Shown: positions 8,323 to 17,663 of the stretch, in pieces
Numbering within the stretch: position 1 is the first letter of the stretch
How the letters are laid out: every line of letters begins with the position of its first letter
Assembly (NCBI RefSeq): GCF_022662475.1
Contig: NZ_JAKNQQ010000005.1
Location: 302,117-366,116, forward strand
Source: Sphingomonas sp. TREG-RG-20F-R18-01
GTDB taxonomy: Bacteria; Pseudomonadota; Alphaproteobacteria; Sphingomonadales; Sphingomonadaceae
Length of the DNA: 64,000 nt
Direction: 5' to 3'
The notes under the pieces: generated by a model
What the model was told of the DNA's origin: nothing
Database searches by the model: none
The model's input: the letters and a program-made list of their open reading frames with translations, nothing else
Program-made: the position numbers and the translations under genes

Positions 8323-10134
8323 CTACCCTCGCTTCGCCGCAATATAGCGCGTCACTTGCTCGTCCAGCACGTCGAGCGGCAGCGCGCCCTGGCTCAGCAC
8401 CGCCTCGTGGAAATCCCGGATGTCGAACCGCGGCCCGAGCTCCTTCTGCGCCCGCGCCCGCAGCGCCTGGATCTTGAGCTCGCCGACCATGTAGCTGGTC
8501 GCCTGCCCGGGCCAGTTGAAATAGCGGTCGACCTCGCGCGCGATGTCCTTGTCCGACACTGAGCTGTTCGCCTTGAAATAGGCGATCGCCTGCTCGCGGG
8601 TCCAGCGCTTGGAATGGATGCCCGTATCGAGCACCAGCCGGATCGCGCGCCACACCTGCAGCGACAGCATGCCGAAGCGCGCATACGGATCCTTATAGAC
8701 CCCCATCTCGTCCGCGAGCCGTTCCGAATACAGCCCCCAGCCTTCCGTATACGCGCCATAACCGCCGAACTTGCGGAATTTGGGGATGTTCGTCAGTTCC
8801 TGCTGGCGCGCGATCTGGAAGTGGTGGCCAGGGGCGGCCTCGTGCGCGGCGATGCCGTCGACCTGAACCTTCTGCGTCTGGTTCATGTCGACGAGGTTGA
8901 CGTAATAGATCCCCGGCCGCGCCCCATCGGCCGATGGCGGGTTGTAGAAGGCGGTCGGCGCGGTCCCCTCCCGCCATTTCTCGACCGCGCGCACTTCGAG
9001 CGGCGCCCTGGGCAGCACGCGGAAGTAGCGCGGCGCAACTTCCATGACCGATGCGATTACCCCGCGCGCATCCTGCAGATAGCTGTCCCGACCCGCTTGG
9101 GTGTTCGGATATTTGAACTGCGGATCGGTCCGGATATGGTCGAAGAACTGCTCGAGCGTCCCGTTGAACCCGACCGCGCGCTTGATCCCTTCCATCTCTT
9201 GCCGGATCGCCGCGACCTGGCGCAGGCCGAGCGCATGGATCTGGTCGGCAGTGAGCGTGGTGGTGGTCGAGCTCTTCAGCTGGTCGGCATAATAAGCCGC
9301 GCCATCCGGGAGGCTCCACGCGCCGAAATTGCCCTTCGACAACGGCTCGATCGCATCGAGCGTGGCGAACAGCGTGTCATAGCCTCGCCGGAACGGACCC
9401 GTCAGCGCGGCGCGCGCTTCGGCCAGCAACGCGGTCTTGGTCGCGGCCGGGGCGTCGAGCGCACCCACCTTCTTGCGGAAATCGGCGAACAGCGTGGAAT
9501 CCGGGCCGCCGTCGAACGGGGCGCCGGTAATGACCGCGCGCGCATCGGCCCGCGCGGGGGCGAAATTGACCTTGTTGGGGATGATGCCGGCGGCCGCCTG
9601 GGCGCGCATCGTCGCCGACACTTCGCGCATCACGCGCTCCGTCTCCCGCAGCCGCGCGATATAAGCCTGTGCGTCGGCGACCGTGTCGATCTTGTGGGTG
9701 TTGATCAGCAACACCGGGATATCGCCCGCCGGGCTGCCGTTCGTCGATACCGGAAACCGCAGCTTGCGGAACTTGAACGACTCCCGCCCCCGCGCGACCT
9801 CATATTCGAACAGGCGATAGCTGACGCGGGCGCTGTCACCGAGGCGATCCGGCCGGAACCGTGCGTGCAGGTCCTTGAGCTGCTGCTCGGCCAGCGCGCG
9901 GGCCCGCACCGCGGCAGCATCGGTATAATCGTCGAGCCGGTCGTAATGTGTCTTGAGGCCGAGCTGGGTCAGCGACTCCGGGCTGAGGTCCAGCTGCGCA
10001 TCATACGCCTGGTCGAGAAATTGCAGCAGCGCCGCATCCTGTTGCCCCGTCTCGGGTGCATGGTGCGGCACGGGTGCGCTCGCCTGAATCAGCGGTACGG
10101 CCGGCAACAGCATGACAGCAAAGACAATACGCAT
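8323..10134 (-). CDS. DUF885 family exported hydrolase
   Basis: 603 residues from the ATG at 10134, the family's usual length. A signal peptide (RIVFAVMLLPAVPLIQASA) points to the periplasm. The family's zinc-like motif HEAAPGHH (H431, E432, H437, H438) is present, followed by YTEGWGLYSERLADEMG, also conserved in DUF885. These proteins resemble metallopeptidases and are annotated as putative peptidases or carboxypeptidase-like. The substrate is unknown. It converges on the FixJ-like regulator with a 33-nt gap containing only a weak hairpin (TCGCCC..GGGCGA). Confidence 0.85.
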   Translation of the reverse strand: MRIVFAVMLLPAVPLIQASAPVPHHAPETGQQDAALLQFLDQAYDAQLDLSPESLTQLGLKTHYDRLDDYTDAAAVRARALAEQQLKDLHARFRPDRLGDSARVSYRLFEYEVARGRESFKFRKLRFPVSTNGSPAGDIPVLLINTHKIDTVADAQAYIARLRETERVMREVSATMRAQAAAGIIPNKVNFAPARADARAVITGAPFDGGPDSTLFADFRKKVGALDAPAATKTALLAEARAALTGPFRRGYDTLFATLDAIEPLSKGNFGAWSLPDGAAYYADQLKSSTTTTLTADQIHALGLRQVAAIRQEMEGIKRAVGFNGTLEQFFDHIRTDPQFKYPNTQAGRDSYLQDARGVIASVMEVAPRYFRVLPRAPLEVRAVEKWREGTAPTAFYNPPSADGARPGIYYVNLVDMNQTQKVQVDGIAAHEAAPGHHFQIARQQELTNIPKFRKFGGYGAYTEGWGLYSERLADEMGVYKDPYARFGMLSLQVWRAIRLVLDTGIHSKRWTREQAIAYFKANSSVSDKDIAREVDRYFNWPGQATSYMVGELKIQALRARAQKELGPRFDIRDFHEAVLSQGALPLDVLDEQVTRYIAAKRG

Positions 10135-10201
10135 CGGGCACTCTCCTGGGAAAGGCCCACTGTTGCGCGGCGCTCGGCACTTCGCAATTGCCGAAGTGCG
10201 G

Positions 10202-11218
10202 TCAGGCTTTGCGAATGATCGAGACCGTCGTCCCGGGGTTGCCGGGCGTGACCGAGACGATGGCACCAAGCTGGCGCGACAGCGCCTCGATGATGCTGGT
10301 CCCGAGGCCCGCCTGCTTGCTTGCCTTGTCCTGCGGCATGCCGACACCATCGTCGCCGACCGACAACGTCCAGCCGCCGCCCTCTGCCCGGTAGTCGACA
10401 CGGATGACGCCCTTGCGATGACCGGGATAGGCATGTTTCAGGGCGTTGATGATCAGTTCGGTCACGATCAGCCCGAGACTGACCGAGACATCCGCGCTCG
10501 TCACGCTGTCGTCCACGGTCAGCGCGAGCGACAGCTGGTCATGGTCGCGGATCATCGAAGCGCTGATACTGCGGCACAGATCGGTGAAATAGGTCCTCAG
10601 CTCGACATCGCCGAGCCGCGACGCCGCGAGCTGCTTCTGTACGGCCGCGACCGACATCACGCGCTGGTGCGCATCGTAGAGGTGAGTCCGCGTTTCATCG
10701 GACTGGACGCGCTTCGCGCTCTGCAACAGAACGCTCGCGATGATCTGCAGGCTGTTGGCGACGCGGTGCTGCACTTCCTGCAGCAGGATCCCTTTTTCAT
10801 GGATCATCGCTTCGCGCAGTTTCTCGGCCTGGCGGGATGCGGTGACATCGGCAACCGCGACGAGCAATCGGATGTTCTGCGGATCGTCATAGGACAGTTT
10901 GCGCGCATTGACGACCAGCTGGCGGACGTCTTGCCCGGGCCGGTGCAGCTCCATCTCATAGGAATCGACCTGCGCCGAGCCGGACGCCGTTGCCGCGAGC
11001 AATGCGCCGAACTGCGGCAGACGCCATTCCCCGTCCCCCATCGACGCCATCGGCCGTCCCTTGATCGTATCGGGCGCGAGCGAAAAGGCGGCACAGAAGG
11101 AGCCGCTGACCGCCAGGACCACCAGCGCCCCATCGAGCAACAACAGCGGCGTGCTGGAAGAGGTTATGACCGCGAGCGTGAGACTTTCGGCAACCGATCC
11201 GGCCGTTGCATGTTCCAT
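10202..11218 (-). CDS. HisKA_2 sensor histidine kinase with PAS domain
   Basis: 338 residues from the ATG at 11218. An upstream in-frame ATG at 11260 is possible. A PAS-like domain covers about residues 10-130, ending in the usual VADVTASRQAEKLRE linker. The HisKA_2 helix follows with H151 in LLQEVQHRVANSLQII, then the ATPase domain: N258 in VTELIINALKHAYPG, GDDGVGMP, and GLGTSIIEAL. No membrane segment is seen, so it senses a cytoplasmic signal. Such kinases often feed the general stress response or single-domain regulators in alphaproteobacteria. It lies downstream of the receiver protein at 11365-11793, with a 146-nt gap. Confidence 0.85.
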   Translation of the reverse strand: MEHATAGSVAESLTLAVITSSSTPLLLLDGALVVLAVSGSFCAAFSLAPDTIKGRPMASMGDGEWRLPQFGALLAATASGSAQVDSYEMELHRPGQDVRQLVVNARKLSYDDPQNIRLLVAVADVTASRQAEKLREAMIHEKGILLQEVQHRVANSLQIIASVLLQSAKRVQSDETRTHLYDAHQRVMSVAAVQKQLAASRLGDVELRTYFTDLCRSISASMIRDHDQLSLALTVDDSVTSADVSVSLGLIVTELIINALKHAYPGHRKGVIRVDYRAEGGGWTLSVGDDGVGMPQDKASKQAGLGTSIIEALSRQLGAIVSVTPGNPGTTVSIIRKA

Positions 11219-11364
11219 GAGCGTTCCAGCAGTGACGGAGGCTCGCGCAGCGAAAGCCATTCCCGGCAACGATTTTTCGGCAAATTACGTTACCGTCCGG
11301 CCGAGAGCACCGGGTAAGCTGTTGTGCGGTAGCACAGATTTATGTCGTTACCGCATCGTTTCGA

Positions 11365-11793
11365 TTACACGACGCGCGCCACGGGCGGCGTTCCGGGGGC
11401 GACACCGTCCTGTATCCGGCCAGCGGCGCGGACGGCATCCACCAGGGCCCGATCAGCCAGTCGGGCCGGCAGACGCACGTCCCGATTCCCCGCAGAAGCA
11501 CCCACCCCGGTGTCGGCACCCGCGGCGCCCCCCAGCAGAATCGCCGTACCATGCCATCCGCGCGACCGCATCGCATGCACGACCGCCGCGCCCGCGCTGG
11601 CCGGCATCGCGTCCTCGACGATCAGGCAAGCGCCGGCGCATAGATCGGCGTCGGCCAGTGCAGAGGCACATGTTGCATAGGCCCGGACGTCGAAATGCTC
11701 CGATCGCAGCATCAACTGGCGTTCACGACGGACGGTGGCGTTTCCATCGATCAGGGCGATGGCGACCGAGCTCGGTGGGGCATGAGCGGGCAT
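11365..11793 (-). CDS. Single-domain receiver protein, degenerate
   Basis: 142 residues from the ATG at 11793. Receiver features: acidic D16 in IALIDGN, probable phospho-acceptor D61 in LIVEDAMP, and the AMRSRGWHGTAILL strand-helix. The conserved Lys-Pro near the end is replaced by Leu108-Pro109 (VRLPARL). Without that lysine the phosphorylation switch is usually impaired, so it may be a constitutive or sink-like receiver. It follows the FixL-like kinase gene by 130 nt on the same strand, which makes it the obvious genetic partner. The frame extends upstream without similarity. Confidence 0.65.
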   Translation of the reverse strand: MPAHAPPSSVAIALIDGNATVRRERQLMLRSEHFDVRAYATCASALADADLCAGACLIVEDAMPASAGAAVVHAMRSRGWHGTAILLGGAAGADTGVGASAGNRDVRLPARLADRALVDAVRAAGRIQDGVAPGTPPVARVV

Positions 11794-11923
11794 GGCGCGG
11801 TCCTTGTTGCGAACCTCGCTGTGGACACCCGGGATCGGCGCGTCTCTAGGTAATGGACGCAGCGGCACGTCGATCGACATACGGATCGTCGCGTCGCGAC
11901 CGGTGCCATGGGCCAGCCGCTCG

Positions 11924-13489
11924 CTAGAGCGGCGTGCCATCCCCAACCGCCAGCTCGAGCGTGAAGTGGAACGCTGCCCCGCCCCCCGGATTGACCGTCG
12001 CCCAGATCCTGCCGCCATGCGCCTCGACGATCGTGCGGCAGATCGACAGGCCCAGTCCCATGCCTTCCTGGCGGGTCGTGGCGAACGCCTGGAACAGGCG
12101 GTCCACCATGTCGGCGGCAATCCCGTGCCCGGTATCGGCAACCGTCACCTGAACCATCCCCGATGATTCCCACAGGGTCGAAATCGTCAGCACGCGCGAC
12201 GCACACGCCTGCATCGCCTGCACGGCATTGCGGATGAGGTTGACCAGCACCTGTTCGATCTGGATCCGGTCGACCTGGACCCGAAACGCCGCGGTATCCA
12301 GGTTCATCGTGACGCATACCCCCGCCTCATGCGCGCCGATCAGCGCGAGGCCCGCGGCGTCCTCGACCAGCGCAACCAGCGATTCGGGTGCGCGACCGAC
12401 CTCGCCATGGGCGACGAACGCGCGCAATCGACGCACGATATCCCCCGCGCGCAGCGACTGCGCCGCCGCAAGCGTCAAAGCGTCGCGGATGATCACCAGT
12501 TCGGGCGTGCCAGCGTCGCGCAGCATGTCCCGCGTGGTCTCGACATAATTGGCAATGGCGGTCAGCGGCTGGTTGAGTTCGTGCGCCAGCGTCGACGCCA
12601 TCGTTCCCATCGCGCTGATCCGCGAAAGATGAATCAGATCGGACTGGAGGTCCTGCACCTGCCGTTCGGCGAGATTGCGCTGGGTCAGGTCGCGGATGAA
12701 ACCGGTGAAGATGCGCTGTCCGCCGCTCGAAGTTTCCCCGACGGCCAGTTCCATCGCGAAGGTCTCGCCGTTGCTGCGCCGGCCGATCGCGGACCGCGTC
12801 GTGCCGATGACGTGGCGAACCCCGGTCGCGCGATACGCGGCCAGATGCGCATCATGCGGCGCACGGTCGGCCTCCTGCATCAGGCAGGTCACGTCAGCCC
12901 CGATCATCGCGGCCTCGGTGTAGCCAAACAGGCGTTCCGCCGCGGCGCTGAACGACGCGATGCGGCCATGGTCGTCGATGACGACCATGGCGTCCGGCAC
13001 CGTCGCGAGGATCGATGCGAGCAGGCGCTCGCGCCCCGCAATCGCCCGTTCGGTCGATTTCTGGTCGGTAATGTCGCGCACCACCTTGCCGAACCCGCGT
13101 AACGCGCCGTGCTCGTCGTACAGTGCGGTGATCGTGACGTTCGCAAGGAATTCGGATCCGTCCTTGCGGACGCGCCAGCTTTCTTCCTCGATCCGACCTT
13201 CGGCATGCGCTCGCCGGAGATCGGCCGCCGGAAGCCCTTCGGCGATGTCTTCGGCAGGATAGGACATGGAGAAATGCCGGCCGACGATTTCCGCCGCGCT
13301 CCATCCCTTGATCCGTTCGGCGCCGCGGTTCCAGATCGTGACCAGCCCATCCGGATCGAGCATGTAGATCGCGTAATTCGTCGCCCCGTCGATCAGCAAC
13401 GCGAGTTCGTCGGCGGAGGTCGCCATGGATCGCGTGCCGATGATCGCCGAGCCCTTCGGAATTGCAGCCTGCGCGGGATGGTCCGGCAC
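11924..13489 (-). CDS. fixL: FixL-like oxygen-sensor histidine kinase (two PAS domains, haem site)
   Basis: 521 residues from a GTG at 13489 with a GAAGGG ribosome site. PAS1 covers about 25-145 and PAS2 about 155-275. PAS2 keeps the haem-FixL signature: H212 (proximal haem ligand by comparison with Bradyrhizobium FixL RHDSYISRY), H226 in RHVIG, R232 in TTRSAIGRR, then GGQRIFTGFIRDLTQ. The kinase has H303 in LAHELNQPLTAIANYV, an N-box (NLIRNAVQAM) and GLGLSICRTIVEAHGG. It is cytoplasmic. FixL is inhibited when O2 binds and phosphorylates FixJ at low O2. The degenerate receiver lies just downstream and the FixJ-like regulator is at 7663. Confidence 0.85.
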   Translation of the reverse strand: MPDHPAQAAIPKGSAIIGTRSMATSADELALLIDGATNYAIYMLDPDGLVTIWNRGAERIKGWSAAEIVGRHFSMSYPAEDIAEGLPAADLRRAHAEGRIEEESWRVRKDGSEFLANVTITALYDEHGALRGFGKVVRDITDQKSTERAIAGRERLLASILATVPDAMVVIDDHGRIASFSAAAERLFGYTEAAMIGADVTCLMQEADRAPHDAHLAAYRATGVRHVIGTTRSAIGRRSNGETFAMELAVGETSSGGQRIFTGFIRDLTQRNLAERQVQDLQSDLIHLSRISAMGTMASTLAHELNQPLTAIANYVETTRDMLRDAGTPELVIIRDALTLAAAQSLRAGDIVRRLRAFVAHGEVGRAPESLVALVEDAAGLALIGAHEAGVCVTMNLDTAAFRVQVDRIQIEQVLVNLIRNAVQAMQACASRVLTISTLWESSGMVQVTVADTGHGIAADMVDRLFQAFATTRQEGMGLGLSICRTIVEAHGGRIWATVNPGGGAAFHFTLELAVGDGTPL

Positions 13490-13495
13490 CGCCCT

Positions 13496-13633
13496 TCAGT
13501 AAAGCAAATGACGGGTGCAAGCGACCTGCAACTGTGTCCCGCTCAGCAGCGACAGAATGCCGATCGCGATCACGATCCGATGGCTGGTGCGATACGCGAC
13601 AGGCGGACGAAGCGCATCCGTTGGTAGTGGCAT
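13496..13633 (-). CDS. Putative 45-residue membrane peptide
   Basis: This small frame has an ATG at 13633 preceded by GGGGA at a suitable distance. The product has a polar N-terminus (PLPTDALRPP), one hydrophobic segment (RIVIAIGILSLLSG) and a short tail with a Cys. Its TGA lies 6 nt before the FixL start, so the two could be translationally coupled. No family was recognised. It could be chance, but the ribosome site, membrane segment and tight spacing argue for a real leader-like or regulatory peptide. Confidence 0.35.
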   Translation of the reverse strand: MPLPTDALRPPVAYRTSHRIVIAIGILSLLSGTQLQVACTRHLLY

Positions 13634-13779
13634 GAGTCGATCCCCGTCTGGTGGCAGGCGTTCCATCGGCTCTGCGGGCGACGCGCGATATGGAGGAATC
13701 TACGCGGCCTCCCGACCCGCGTGCCGCAGGGACTGTTGCGGGACCGTGGCCGTCGGCACAGGCTGCGCCGGGACGGTGC

Positions 13780-14670
13780 CTAAACGGTGCCTTGCATCTC
13801 CGCCACGGTCGACCGAAGCGCACGCATCAGCGCGCTGCGCCGGCGATCGCTTTGGCAGACCAGATAACTGCGCAGTTGGTAGGACCGTTCGCCCGTTCCC
13901 AGCGCGCGATAGACGATCCGGCCGTCGGGGGGACATTCGGATTCGAAGAATGCGCTGATTCCCAGTCCGAGCGCGATCCCTTCGCGGATCGTCTCGCGGG
14001 TCTGGAGTTCGATCGTCGCCCGCGGCTCGATCCCGGCGTCGACCAGCGCGCGTTCGGTAAAGGCGCGCGTCTTGGAGGAGGACTCGCGCAGCAGCAGCGT
14101 TTCATCGGCGAACGCCGTGATCGGCACGTTCTCCAACGCGGCAAGCGCATGATCGCGCGGTAAGGCGCAGGCCAAGGTCTCGCTCGCCAACGGCTCGTAG
14201 CTGAAGTTCGCATCGCCCGGCGGGTCGCTCGCCAATGCGGCATCGACATGCGCTTCCCCCAGCCAGCGCATCACGTCCCGGGCATTGCCCATGCGCACCT
14301 GCACCTTGGTCTGCGGATGGTCACGACGGAGCAGCTGGACCATCTTCGCGACATAATACGGATTATCCGACCCGAGCCGCAGCATACCGCCGGTCATCTC
14401 CGCGGTCTCCCCCAGGATCTCGTCGATGTCGGAGGCGGTGGCGAACAGCTTGTGCGTCAGCGCGAGCAGATCGCGCCCGGCCGGCGTCAGGCTCAGCGGC
14501 ACCTTGCGGCTTTCGAACAGCATAACGCCGTAGCGCGCCTCGAGCGCTTTGAGCTGTTGTGACAAGGTTGGTTGCGAAACGTTCAGGCGCCGCGCGGCGC
14601 GCGACACCCCGCCTTCCAGCGCAATTGCGTGAAACGCACGTAAATGTTGGTGATTCACGGCCATCAACAT
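13780..14670 (-). CDS. LysR-type regulator of aminophosphonate catabolism
   Basis: 296 residues. The N-terminal winged helix (HLRAFHAIALEGGVSRAARR, LNVSQPTLSQQLKALE) is followed by a LysR substrate domain with GMLRLGSDNPYYVAKMVQLL and FADETLLLRESSSKTR. The HQHLRAF start and LRESSSKTR region resemble the LysR group linked to 2-aminoethylphosphonate catabolism (TIGR03339 type, from memory). It is divergent from a TonB receptor and the FAD oxidase/phosphonatase genes, so it probably activates that operon in response to an aminophosphonate or phosphonoacetaldehyde. The start ATG is at 14670. A second ATG two codons in is possible. Confidence 0.8.
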   Translation of the reverse strand: MLMAVNHQHLRAFHAIALEGGVSRAARRLNVSQPTLSQQLKALEARYGVMLFESRKVPLSLTPAGRDLLALTHKLFATASDIDEILGETAEMTGGMLRLGSDNPYYVAKMVQLLRRDHPQTKVQVRMGNARDVMRWLGEAHVDAALASDPPGDANFSYEPLASETLACALPRDHALAALENVPITAFADETLLLRESSSKTRAFTERALVDAGIEPRATIELQTRETIREGIALGLGISAFFESECPPDGRIVYRALGTGERSYQLRSYLVCQSDRRRSALMRALRSTVAEMQGTV

Positions 14671-14888
14671 AGTGCACTAGGGCAAGGCCGTTACGCTTAC
14701 GTGACGTTTTTGCGGCTTTCCGATAGCCCCAGCCTATACGCTCCATCCATCCAAAGACTTGGCAGCAACACTCCGAATGCGACCAAAGCGGCGCCGGGGG
14801 GCTGGGGATCGACTCAGCTCGAAGCAGCGACGGCAACGCCAGGTGAAACGCCGGCGAAGCGGCGCTGGCTTTTTTAAGGGGTCCGACG
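14671..14888. promoter_or_regulatory. Divergent promoter region of the aminophosphonate locus
   Basis: 218 bp between the LysR start and the TonB receptor ATG, the natural position for LysR operators. The LysR-proximal half (AACATAGTGCACTAGGG and TTACGCTTACGTGACG) is less GC-rich. GTGCAC at about 14672 is a perfect 6-bp palindrome. The receptor has an AAGGGG ribosome site at about 14876-14881. No exact operator can be assigned by eye. Confidence 0.4.
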
Positions 14889-17573
14889 ATGAAAGCCCGC
14901 TATCTCCTTTCCTGCGCCGTTGCGGCGGTGCTGAGCAGCGCAACGCAAGCCGCCGCCGCGCCGGCCAGCGCCGCACCCGTCGCGAAGGATGCGCCCGCCA
15001 CCGATCCTGCCGCACCGAACGATGCCACCGCGCCCGCGCCCGGACAGGCCGATGGCGACATCATCGTGACCGCGCAGCGCCGCAACGAGAGCATCCAGAA
15101 GGTACCGCTGACCATCCAGGCGTTCTCGGGCGATACGCTCGGCAAGCTGAACGTCACCACCTTCAACGACTTGCTGAAATACACCCCGAACGTCACCTTC
15201 AGTTCGAACGGCCCCGGTTCGGGGGCGATCTTCATGCGCGGGCTTTCCTCGGGCTTTGCGGGCAACCAGTCGTCGGCAACGATCGCCTATTTCCCCAACG
15301 TCGCCCTGTACCTCGATGACCAGTCGATGCAGTTCCCGGCGCGCAACGCCGATGTCTACATGGCCGACATGGAGCGCGTCGAAGTGCTCGAGGGGCCGCA
15401 GGGCACGCTGTTCGGCGGCGGCGCCGAAGCGGGCGCCGTGCGCTACATCACCAACAAGCCCAGGCTCGACCGGTTCGAGGGCCATATCGACGGCAGTGTC
15501 GGCGGCACCGTCGGCGGCGCACCCAACGCGGCGTTCAACGCTTCGCTCAACGTGCCGGTGATCCAGGACAAGCTGGCGATCCGCGCGGTGATCTACGACG
15601 ATCATCGTGGTGGCTATATCGACAACGTCGCCAGCACCTTCACGCGCTCGGATACGGACACCGGCAACTTCTATTTCAACAACGGCGGCCATGCGCTACC
15701 CGCGTCGCAACAGTCCAACGCCGGCCAGTACAATAATTTTGCGTTGGCCAAGAAGGACTTCAACCCGGTCGACTATATCGGCGGGCGGGTGTCGGCGAAG
15801 TGGGAGGTCGCGCCCGACTGGGACGTGCTGATCGCCGAAAGCTATCAGGACATGAAGGCCGATGGCACCTTCGCGACCTATCCGACCGGCTCCGATTTCC
15901 AGAAGCTCGCCGCGCTGCAGACCACGGTCTTCTCGCCGAGCTACAACAAGGACCAATATTGGAACACCGCCTGGACGGTGAACGGCAAGATCGGTGACCT
16001 CAAGCTCGTCTACACCGGTGCCTATATGACGCGCCACATCGAGACGCAGCAGGACTACAGCAACTATTCGCGCACCGGCGGCGGCATGTATTATCAGTGC
16101 ACCGGCGGCGGCACCGGCTGGGGCAAGGGCGCGCCCTATTGCTACAGCCCCGTGTCCTATTGGAACGACACGGTGCGCAACACGCACATGAGCCACGAAT
16201 TCCGCGTCAGCACCTCCGACGACAAGCGCATCCGCGCGATCGGCGGGGTCTATTACGAAGAGTTCCGCATCAAGGATGTGATGAACTTCGATTACAAGAC
16301 GATCCCGACCTGCACCACCGCGCTGATCGCCGCGGGCGGCGACTGTTCGGGTGTGGTCCAGCCGGTTCCGGGCTCGACGATCAACCAGCCCGGGCTCAAG
16401 CCCGGCAACACCGCGTTCGGCGAGGATACCCAGCGCGGCTACGACCAGATCGCGGCGTTCGGCTCGGTCGACTTCGACATCCTGCCCAACCTGACGCTGA
16501 CCGGCGGCACGCGCTATTACCATTACAAGGAATTCGAAACCGGGTCGCAATATGAGACCTATGCGGGCAACTGCTACCAGGTCCAGGTCTGCGCCGTCGC
16601 CGGATCGGGCAACGTCAATATCGACGCGGCGAACGATCACGTCACCTATCACGGCTTCAAGAGCCGCGGCTCGCTGACGTGGAAGCCATCGGACCATACG
16701 CTGATCTACGCGACGTTCAGCCAGGGCTTCCGCCCGGGCGGGTTCAACCGCGCGACCAAGCTGATCCTGCCCGACGTCAACGGCGTCGCGCAGCTGATCC
16801 GGCCGAACGGCTACAAGCCCGACAGCCTGACGAATTGGGAAGGCGGCATCAAGACCGACCTGTTCGACCGCAAGCTCACGGTCAACCTTTCGGCCTATTA
16901 CATGGTCTGGGAAGACGTGCAGATCGGCTTCTTCAACCCGGCCGGCGGTTTTGGCAACACCAGCTTCGTCACCAATGGCGCCAACTTCCACGTCAAGGGC
17001 GCGGAACTGCAATTCACCGCCCGCCCGACCCACGGCCTGACGCTCCAGGGCAGCGCGACCTACAACGACAGCAAACAGGTCACGCAGCCCTGCTTCCTCT
17101 CGAACAACCCAGGTTCGTCGACGCTCGGCAAGTGCATCACCAGCTATTACAGCGGCGGCAAGCAAATCACCGTGCAGAGCCCGTTCGGCGCGCTCGGCTC
17201 CAGCCTGCCCTATGCCCCGCACGTCCAGGCCGACCTGCGGGCCCGCTACGAATGGACCGGGCCGCTCCAGCTGGGCTGGTTCGTCTCGGCCGGCGTGGGC
17301 TATACCGGCGTTACCTACAATCAGCCGTCGACCTATCCGTCGGGGGACAATGTGCTTATCCCGGGCACGACGCTGCTGCGCTATCGTCAACCGGGATATG
17401 CGCTGGTCGACGCCTCGATCGGTTTCCGTCACGACAATTGGAACCTGTCGGTCTTCGGCCAGAACCTGACCAACAGCCAGGCGAGCACGTTCACCTCGTC
17501 GGCGCAGTTCATCAAGTCCGAGGTGATCACCCGCCCGACGACGTATGGGCTGAAAGTCGGCGTCGACTTCTGA
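14889..17573 (+). CDS. TonB-dependent outer-membrane receptor
   Basis: 894 residues with a good AAGGGG ribosome site. The signal peptide (KARYLLSCAVAAVLSSATQA) is followed by an Ala/Pro-rich spacer and the TonB-box region DGDIIVTAQRRNESIQKVPL. Next come the plug domain (about 60-180, with RGLSSGF and MERVEVLEGPQGTLFGGGAEAGAVRYIT) and a 22-strand-type barrel ending in a terminal Phe (LKVGVDF). No STN domain, so it transports only. It is the first gene after the phn-type LysR and should import the locus substrate, perhaps an aminophosphonate or a phosphonate-bearing glycan or lipid. That substrate is inferred from context only. Confidence 0.88.
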   Translation: MKARYLLSCAVAAVLSSATQAAAAPASAAPVAKDAPATDPAAPNDATAPAPGQADGDIIVTAQRRNESIQKVPLTIQAFSGDTLGKLNVTTFNDLLKYTPNVTFSSNGPGSGAIFMRGLSSGFAGNQSSATIAYFPNVALYLDDQSMQFPARNADVYMADMERVEVLEGPQGTLFGGGAEAGAVRYITNKPRLDRFEGHIDGSVGGTVGGAPNAAFNASLNVPVIQDKLAIRAVIYDDHRGGYIDNVASTFTRSDTDTGNFYFNNGGHALPASQQSNAGQYNNFALAKKDFNPVDYIGGRVSAKWEVAPDWDVLIAESYQDMKADGTFATYPTGSDFQKLAALQTTVFSPSYNKDQYWNTAWTVNGKIGDLKLVYTGAYMTRHIETQQDYSNYSRTGGGMYYQCTGGGTGWGKGAPYCYSPVSYWNDTVRNTHMSHEFRVSTSDDKRIRAIGGVYYEEFRIKDVMNFDYKTIPTCTTALIAAGGDCSGVVQPVPGSTINQPGLKPGNTAFGEDTQRGYDQIAAFGSVDFDILPNLTLTGGTRYYHYKEFETGSQYETYAGNCYQVQVCAVAGSGNVNIDAANDHVTYHGFKSRGSLTWKPSDHTLIYATFSQGFRPGGFNRATKLILPDVNGVAQLIRPNGYKPDSLTNWEGGIKTDLFDRKLTVNLSAYYMVWEDVQIGFFNPAGGFGNTSFVTNGANFHVKGAELQFTARPTHGLTLQGSATYNDSKQVTQPCFLSNNPGSSTLGKCITSYYSGGKQITVQSPFGALGSSLPYAPHVQADLRARYEWTGPLQLGWFVSAGVGYTGVTYNQPSTYPSGDNVLIPGTTLLRYRQPGYALVDASIGFRHDNWNLSVFGQNLTNSQASTFTSSAQFIKSEVITRPTTYGLKVGVDF

Positions 17574-17609
17574 CCGTCTTCAGCCTGTCTCCCTGAGTCA
17601 TGCTTTTGT

Positions 17610-17638
17610 AACGGGCGGCATTCACGGTGCCGCCCGTT
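17610..17638 (+). terminator. Hairpin between TonB receptor and sulfotransferase
   Basis: An 11-bp perfect stem (17610-17620 with 17628-17638, core CGGGCGGCA/TGCCGCCCG) and a 7-nt loop, 36 nt after the receptor stop. Only a weak T-run follows (CATCTTTC). It may attenuate rather than end transcription, lowering expression of downstream genes relative to the receptor. Confidence 0.6.
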
Positions 17639-17663
17639 GCATCTTTCGGCCGGATCCCTTCCC

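Noticed and set aside
8614..10218. 534-codon open frame on the plus strand opposite the DUF885 gene
   Set aside because: Antisense shadow of a well-supported gene. The product is Arg/Asp-rich with no family pattern, typical of high-GC opposite-strand frames.
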